Part shown: positions 61,130 through 64,000 of the stretch, piece by piece
Layout: each line of letters starts with the position of its first letter
How positions within the stretch are numbered: position 1 is the first letter of the stretch
NCBI GenBank assembly: GCA_028821775.1
Contig: JAPKFB010000020.1
Location: 1-64,000 of the forward strand
Length of the DNA: 64,000 nt
Reading direction: 5' to 3'
From: Roseibacillus sp.
GTDB lineage: Bacteria; Verrucomicrobiota; Verrucomicrobiia; Verrucomicrobiales; Akkermansiaceae
The notes under the pieces: model-generated
The model's input: the letters and a program-made list of their open reading frames with translations, nothing else
Databases searched by the model: none
What the model was told of the DNA's origin: nothing
Made by a program: the position numbers and the translations under genes

Positions 61130-64000
61130 CTACGGCAACTCTCCCTCCGCAAGGAGTGGCAGTCCGCTCCAGATCCTGATCACGTTCTCTCCCTTGCGTA
61201 GTGTTTGCAGCGGTCCGGGAATTGCTGTGCCATCCTGCGGGACAGCATTCCTGAGGAAGTCCAGATCGACCTGGTGGTGATTGCTGGATCCGATCCCGGA
61301 GGGATCAAGCGGCATCGAAATGGTCAACTCGAGGGAGTCCTCCTCGTAGGTAGCGGTCATCCCCTCGAGGGTAATGCTGTGGCGGTCGTTGGGAAGATTG
61401 TGCGCGGACCAGAAGCTCCGCCACTCCTCGAGAGTGAGGGCCACTTTCGCTCCTCCGTGGAGCGCTTGGGGGCCGTTTGCGCCGACCTCCTTGCGAACCA
61501 GCGCAAAGAACTCCTCCGCTTGCCAGGGGGAGGGCTTGTCCGTGGCGCTGTTGATCAGGAACGTCCGTTCACCGGGAGAGGCATCATAGACATTGTGATC
61601 GAGGCGCTGGGGACCGCTGCGGTGCGCGGGATAGTTGATGTCGAGCATCACGCGGTGGTTGATGAAGAGATTGTTGAAGAACGAATGGTAGCCCGTTCTG
61701 GTTCGTGCGGAAACCTGGTAGATGTATGCGCCCTGGCCATACTTGGCGTCCTGCGGACTGTTCGCGAAGAGGTTGTGCATCACGGTAGAGCCCGAGGCAT
61801 CGTGCACATAGAACTGAATTCGGTGGTTGCCCACCGAGATGTTGTGATCGACCAGCGCGGCGTCGAACTTGTAATCGCTCATCTCGAGAAAGATCCCCCG
61901 CCCGCCGTTGTTCACCACCACGTTGCGCGTGATGCGGGTTCCTAAAAACTGGTTGTCGAGCCAGATGCCGTCGGAGCGCGGACTATTGGCAACATAGTTT
62001 CCCTCGATTACTCCGTCGCGAATGTAGTGACACTTGATGCCGGCGTGCTCGTAACGCTTGGGTCCGAGGAAGCCCTGCGTGTTGTTGCGCAGGATGACAT
62101 TTCCGCGGATGATCATGCGAGTGCTTTGGGAACCGACGAGGCCCGCCGCTCCGTTATCGAGGAGATAATTGTTCTCGATGAGATTGTCCTGGCCGAACGG
62201 TGCGCCTTCAATTTTTCTTGGAAGAAGTTCATTGTCGTTCCCGCCGGCGCCCACATCCATCGCGACCGTGTTCGCGTAACGGATCAGGTTGTTTCGCACG
62301 ATCCAGTGATGACCACCGCGCAGGCCGAGCGCTCCTGCCTGCGCCCACCGAGGGGTGTTCCAAAAGTTTGTGGGATATTGATTGGCGCAATGCTCCATCA
62401 CGAAGCCCTCGACCACGATGTGGCCAAGTCCGCGCACATGAGGCGCAAAGATGCGGCGGCGCGTGGTGATCTCAACGCTCTGTGCTACAGGAGCGAGACC
62501 GCCAAAATTGACGTAGATCCGGCCCGTCTCCCGCACATAGGTCCACGTCTTCTCTTGCCTCTCGACCTCCCTGAGGTACGGCCGCTGCTGCCAGGGCCTC
62601 CTGTTCACGATGACCTGGCCACAGGTAAAAATCAGGCTTGGGTCTCCCTTCTTGAATCTCTCTGCCTCCGGCTTTCCATCTCGATGATAGGGCGTCGATG
62701 CCAATTCGACCAAAAACGGATTACCACTGCCATCGAGGTAAAGGGTTCTCCCAAACAGACTCTCGTCCGGCACTGCAAAAAAGACCGTTCCCTTGTGCCT
62801 CTGCCAGTCCGGCTTCCACTCCTCGGAACCCCGGATGAAAACCCGGCCCAGTTGTTCACCCCGATAAGTGACCCCACTGCGCGGCGGGGCGACCCGTTCG
62901 CGATAGACTCCTGCCTTCACAAGCACGGTATCCCCTGCCCTGGCCACTTCGGCGGCCTCCGAAATGGTGCGGAACGGCCGCGCCACGGTGCCCTCTCCTC
63001 CATCCGCGCTCCGATTGGAAACCTGCCAGGTCCTGGTCTTGTCCTGGGCCTCCTGCCGCCCCTGATTCTGCTTCCGCACAGGCACAAACTTGAGCGGCCA
63101 CGTTCCGTTCGAAGAAGCTTGCGCGATGTAGAGATTGCCCTCGCGATCGATCCCCATGCCATGCGGGTGATGAAAGAGATGCGTGGTGTGGGCCATCTTT
63201 GCCAGCTTGCCCTCCGCGTCATACCTGGGAGCACTCCCGCTGAGGTTGGCGACCACTTTCAGGTCGCGATCTAGCACCGAGATGTAGCCCGGTGCGTTGC
63301 GGTCCTTGGGCCAGTTGTCGCCGAGGTGGTGCACGAAGAGATGATCCCGGTGGAAAACCACGTCCCGCGGATTGCTGCCGGGAAACGACTTGGTATCCAG
63401 CCAGGTTCCGTCCAGCTTGAATCGTTTCATCTTCTGCTGGTCGCTGAGGGCGAGAATCATCACGGGATTCCCGGCATCCGTGAAGTCGATCGCACCGCCA
63501 TGGGGCCCCCAGTGTTTGAGCTGCGCTTCGCCCTCCCCGAGGTTTCCGCCAAAGGCCGACTGCCATTTTCCCTCCGCGCTATAGCGATGGATGTAGTCTT
63601 TCCCGTAGCCATCGATCACGAAGAATTCGCCACCGGGCAGGTGCAGCGTCTTGGCCGGTTTGAACTCTGCCGGATTCTTGTAGAGATCGGACTCCATGGG
63701 ACAGGAGATCGTCATGAGGACCTCGCCATCGAGCGTGGTCTTGTAGACCTTCCCACCTGCGCTATGGTCGGAGATGAAGAGGACTTCGCGTTCCTTCTCC
63801 TTCACCACCGAGAGTCCATGCGCCGCGACGGTGAAGTCACCCCAGGCATCGAGCACCACGCCCTCCGGACTCAGGGCGATCAGGCAATGCTCCTTGCTGG
63901 TGTGCAAAAGCAGGATGCGCCCGCGCGAATCCTGGGCGATGGCATTGCAGTTCCCTAGTTTGTATTTCGCCGCGTTCTGCGTCGCCCACCCCGGCACCAA
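61130..64000 (-). CDS. Secreted NHL-like propeller plus right-handed beta-helix protein (5' partial)
   Basis: 956 codons to the right edge; the N-terminus with any signal peptide lies outside, and the TTG at 64000 is not a credible start. Residues about 1-330 are a six-bladed NHL/peptidyl-alpha-hydroxyglycine-lyase-like propeller (HHPHGMGIDREGNLYIA, LPGGEFFVIDGYGKDYIHRY). From about 345 the pattern AKPFRTIS-type block (here ARPFRTISEAAEVARAGDTV) and VKAGVYRERV mark a pectate-lyase-like parallel beta-helix, with stacked repeats (NNLIRYANTVAMD, NNYLLDNGAAGLVG, NYVANSPRSDGIWLDN, HNISVGNHRIQFYV). A beta-sandwich tail follows. Helix domains of this type bind or cleave polysaccharides. The fusion suggests a glycan-acting surface protein. 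Confidence 0.85.
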   Translation of the reverse strand: MVPGWATQNAAKYKLGNCNAIAQDSRGRILLLHTSKEHCLIALSPEGVVLDAWGDFTVAAHGLSVVKEKEREVLFISDHSAGGKVYKTTLDGEVLMTISCPMESDLYKNPAEFKPAKTLHLPGGEFFVIDGYGKDYIHRYSAEGKWQSAFGGNLGEGEAQLKHWGPHGGAIDFTDAGNPVMILALSDQQKMKRFKLDGTWLDTKSFPGSNPRDVVFHRDHLFVHHLGDNWPKDRNAPGYISVLDRDLKVVANLSGSAPRYDAEGKLAKMAHTTHLFHHPHGMGIDREGNLYIAQASSNGTWPLKFVPVRKQNQGRQEAQDKTRTWQVSNRSADGGEGTVARPFRTISEAAEVARAGDTVLVKAGVYRERVAPPRSGVTYRGEQLGRVFIRGSEEWKPDWQRHKGTVFFAVPDESLFGRTLYLDGSGNPFLVELASTPYHRDGKPEAERFKKGDPSLIFTCGQVIVNRRPWQQRPYLREVERQEKTWTYVRETGRIYVNFGGLAPVAQSVEITTRRRIFAPHVRGLGHIVVEGFVMEHCANQYPTNFWNTPRWAQAGALGLRGGHHWIVRNNLIRYANTVAMDVGAGGNDNELLPRKIEGAPFGQDNLIENNYLLDNGAAGLVGSQSTRMIIRGNVILRNNTQGFLGPKRYEHAGIKCHYIRDGVIEGNYVANSPRSDGIWLDNQFLGTRITRNVVVNNGGRGIFLEMSDYKFDAALVDHNISVGNHRIQFYVHDASGSTVMHNLFANSPQDAKYGQGAYIYQVSARTRTGYHSFFNNLFINHRVMLDINYPAHRSGPQRLDHNVYDASPGERTFLINSATDKPSPWQAEEFFALVRKEVGANGPQALHGGAKVALTLEEWRSFWSAHNLPNDRHSITLEGMTATYEEDSLELTISMPLDPSGIGSSNHHQVDLDFLRNAVPQDGTAIPGPLQTLRKGENVIRIWSGLPLLAEGELP

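Overview
The window is about 60% GC and looks like a chromosomal segment of a member of the Verrucomicrobiota (PVC superphylum). The evidence is gene content: a DUF1549/DUF1553 cytochrome-c protein followed by a DUF1501 protein, several formylglycine-type sulfatases, DUF1080 and PVC-type haem-binding propeller proteins, a CotH/lamin-tail surface protein, and the C-terminal style of the secreted proteins. No rRNA, tRNA, CRISPR array or complete insertion sequence was seen. Starts are often GTG or TTG with weak Shine-Dalgarno signals, so several start sites are judgement calls and are described as such.

Layout. 0-2.9 kb: the end of an RGG-repeat protein and a TonB-like protein. 2.9-11 kb: housekeeping genes (ABC-F ATPase, a two-domain Deg-type protease, cyclophilin, GluQ, an acyltransferase, a rhomboid protease). 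11.1-14.8 kb: a giant secreted DUF1080/propeller/cytochrome c protein. 14.8-24 kb, minus strand: a CUT2-type sugar ABC transporter with an SDR dehydrogenase and an altronate-dehydratase-family enzyme, probably a sugar or sugar-acid catabolic operon, preceded by another cytochrome c propeller protein. 24.1-27 kb: korAB (2-oxoacid:ferredoxin oxidoreductase). 27-38.5 kb: a patchwork of sulfatases, a phospholipase D, a DEAD-box helicase and a second rhomboid, mixed with gene remnants (truncated Ig/Calx-beta protein, frameshifted Ca-binding secreted protein, two 3' fragments meeting head to head, a 5' fragment of an HzsA-like protein) and a small inverted-repeat element.

38.5-41.5 kb holds the most interesting locus. 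A secreted protein with six EF-hands ends in a thioredoxin-fold domain whose deiodinase-type active site is interrupted by an in-frame TGA (39400-39402). The coding frame continues for 127 codons with clear deiodinase-family sequence, and a compact hairpin with a GGTC loop follows the TGA at the right distance for a bacterial SECIS. I read it as a selenocysteine-containing deiodinase-like protein. It would be split into two ORFs by standard annotation. A sodium:solute symporter follows on the same strand.

41.5-48.7 kb: a small basic protein, a thioesterase, an alpha/beta hydrolase, a three-gene class II aldolase / FGGY kinase / HAD phosphatase operon, and NADP-type glutamate dehydrogenase. 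49.1-60.6 kb: a 1483-residue CotH/lamin-tail protein, then a four-gene set (DUF1549/1553 cytochrome, DUF1501, PQQ-like propeller, sulfatase) typical of PVC polymer-degradation loci. 60.6-64 kb: an AT-richer gap with a possible small lipoprotein remnant, then a large minus-strand propeller plus parallel beta-helix protein running off the right edge.
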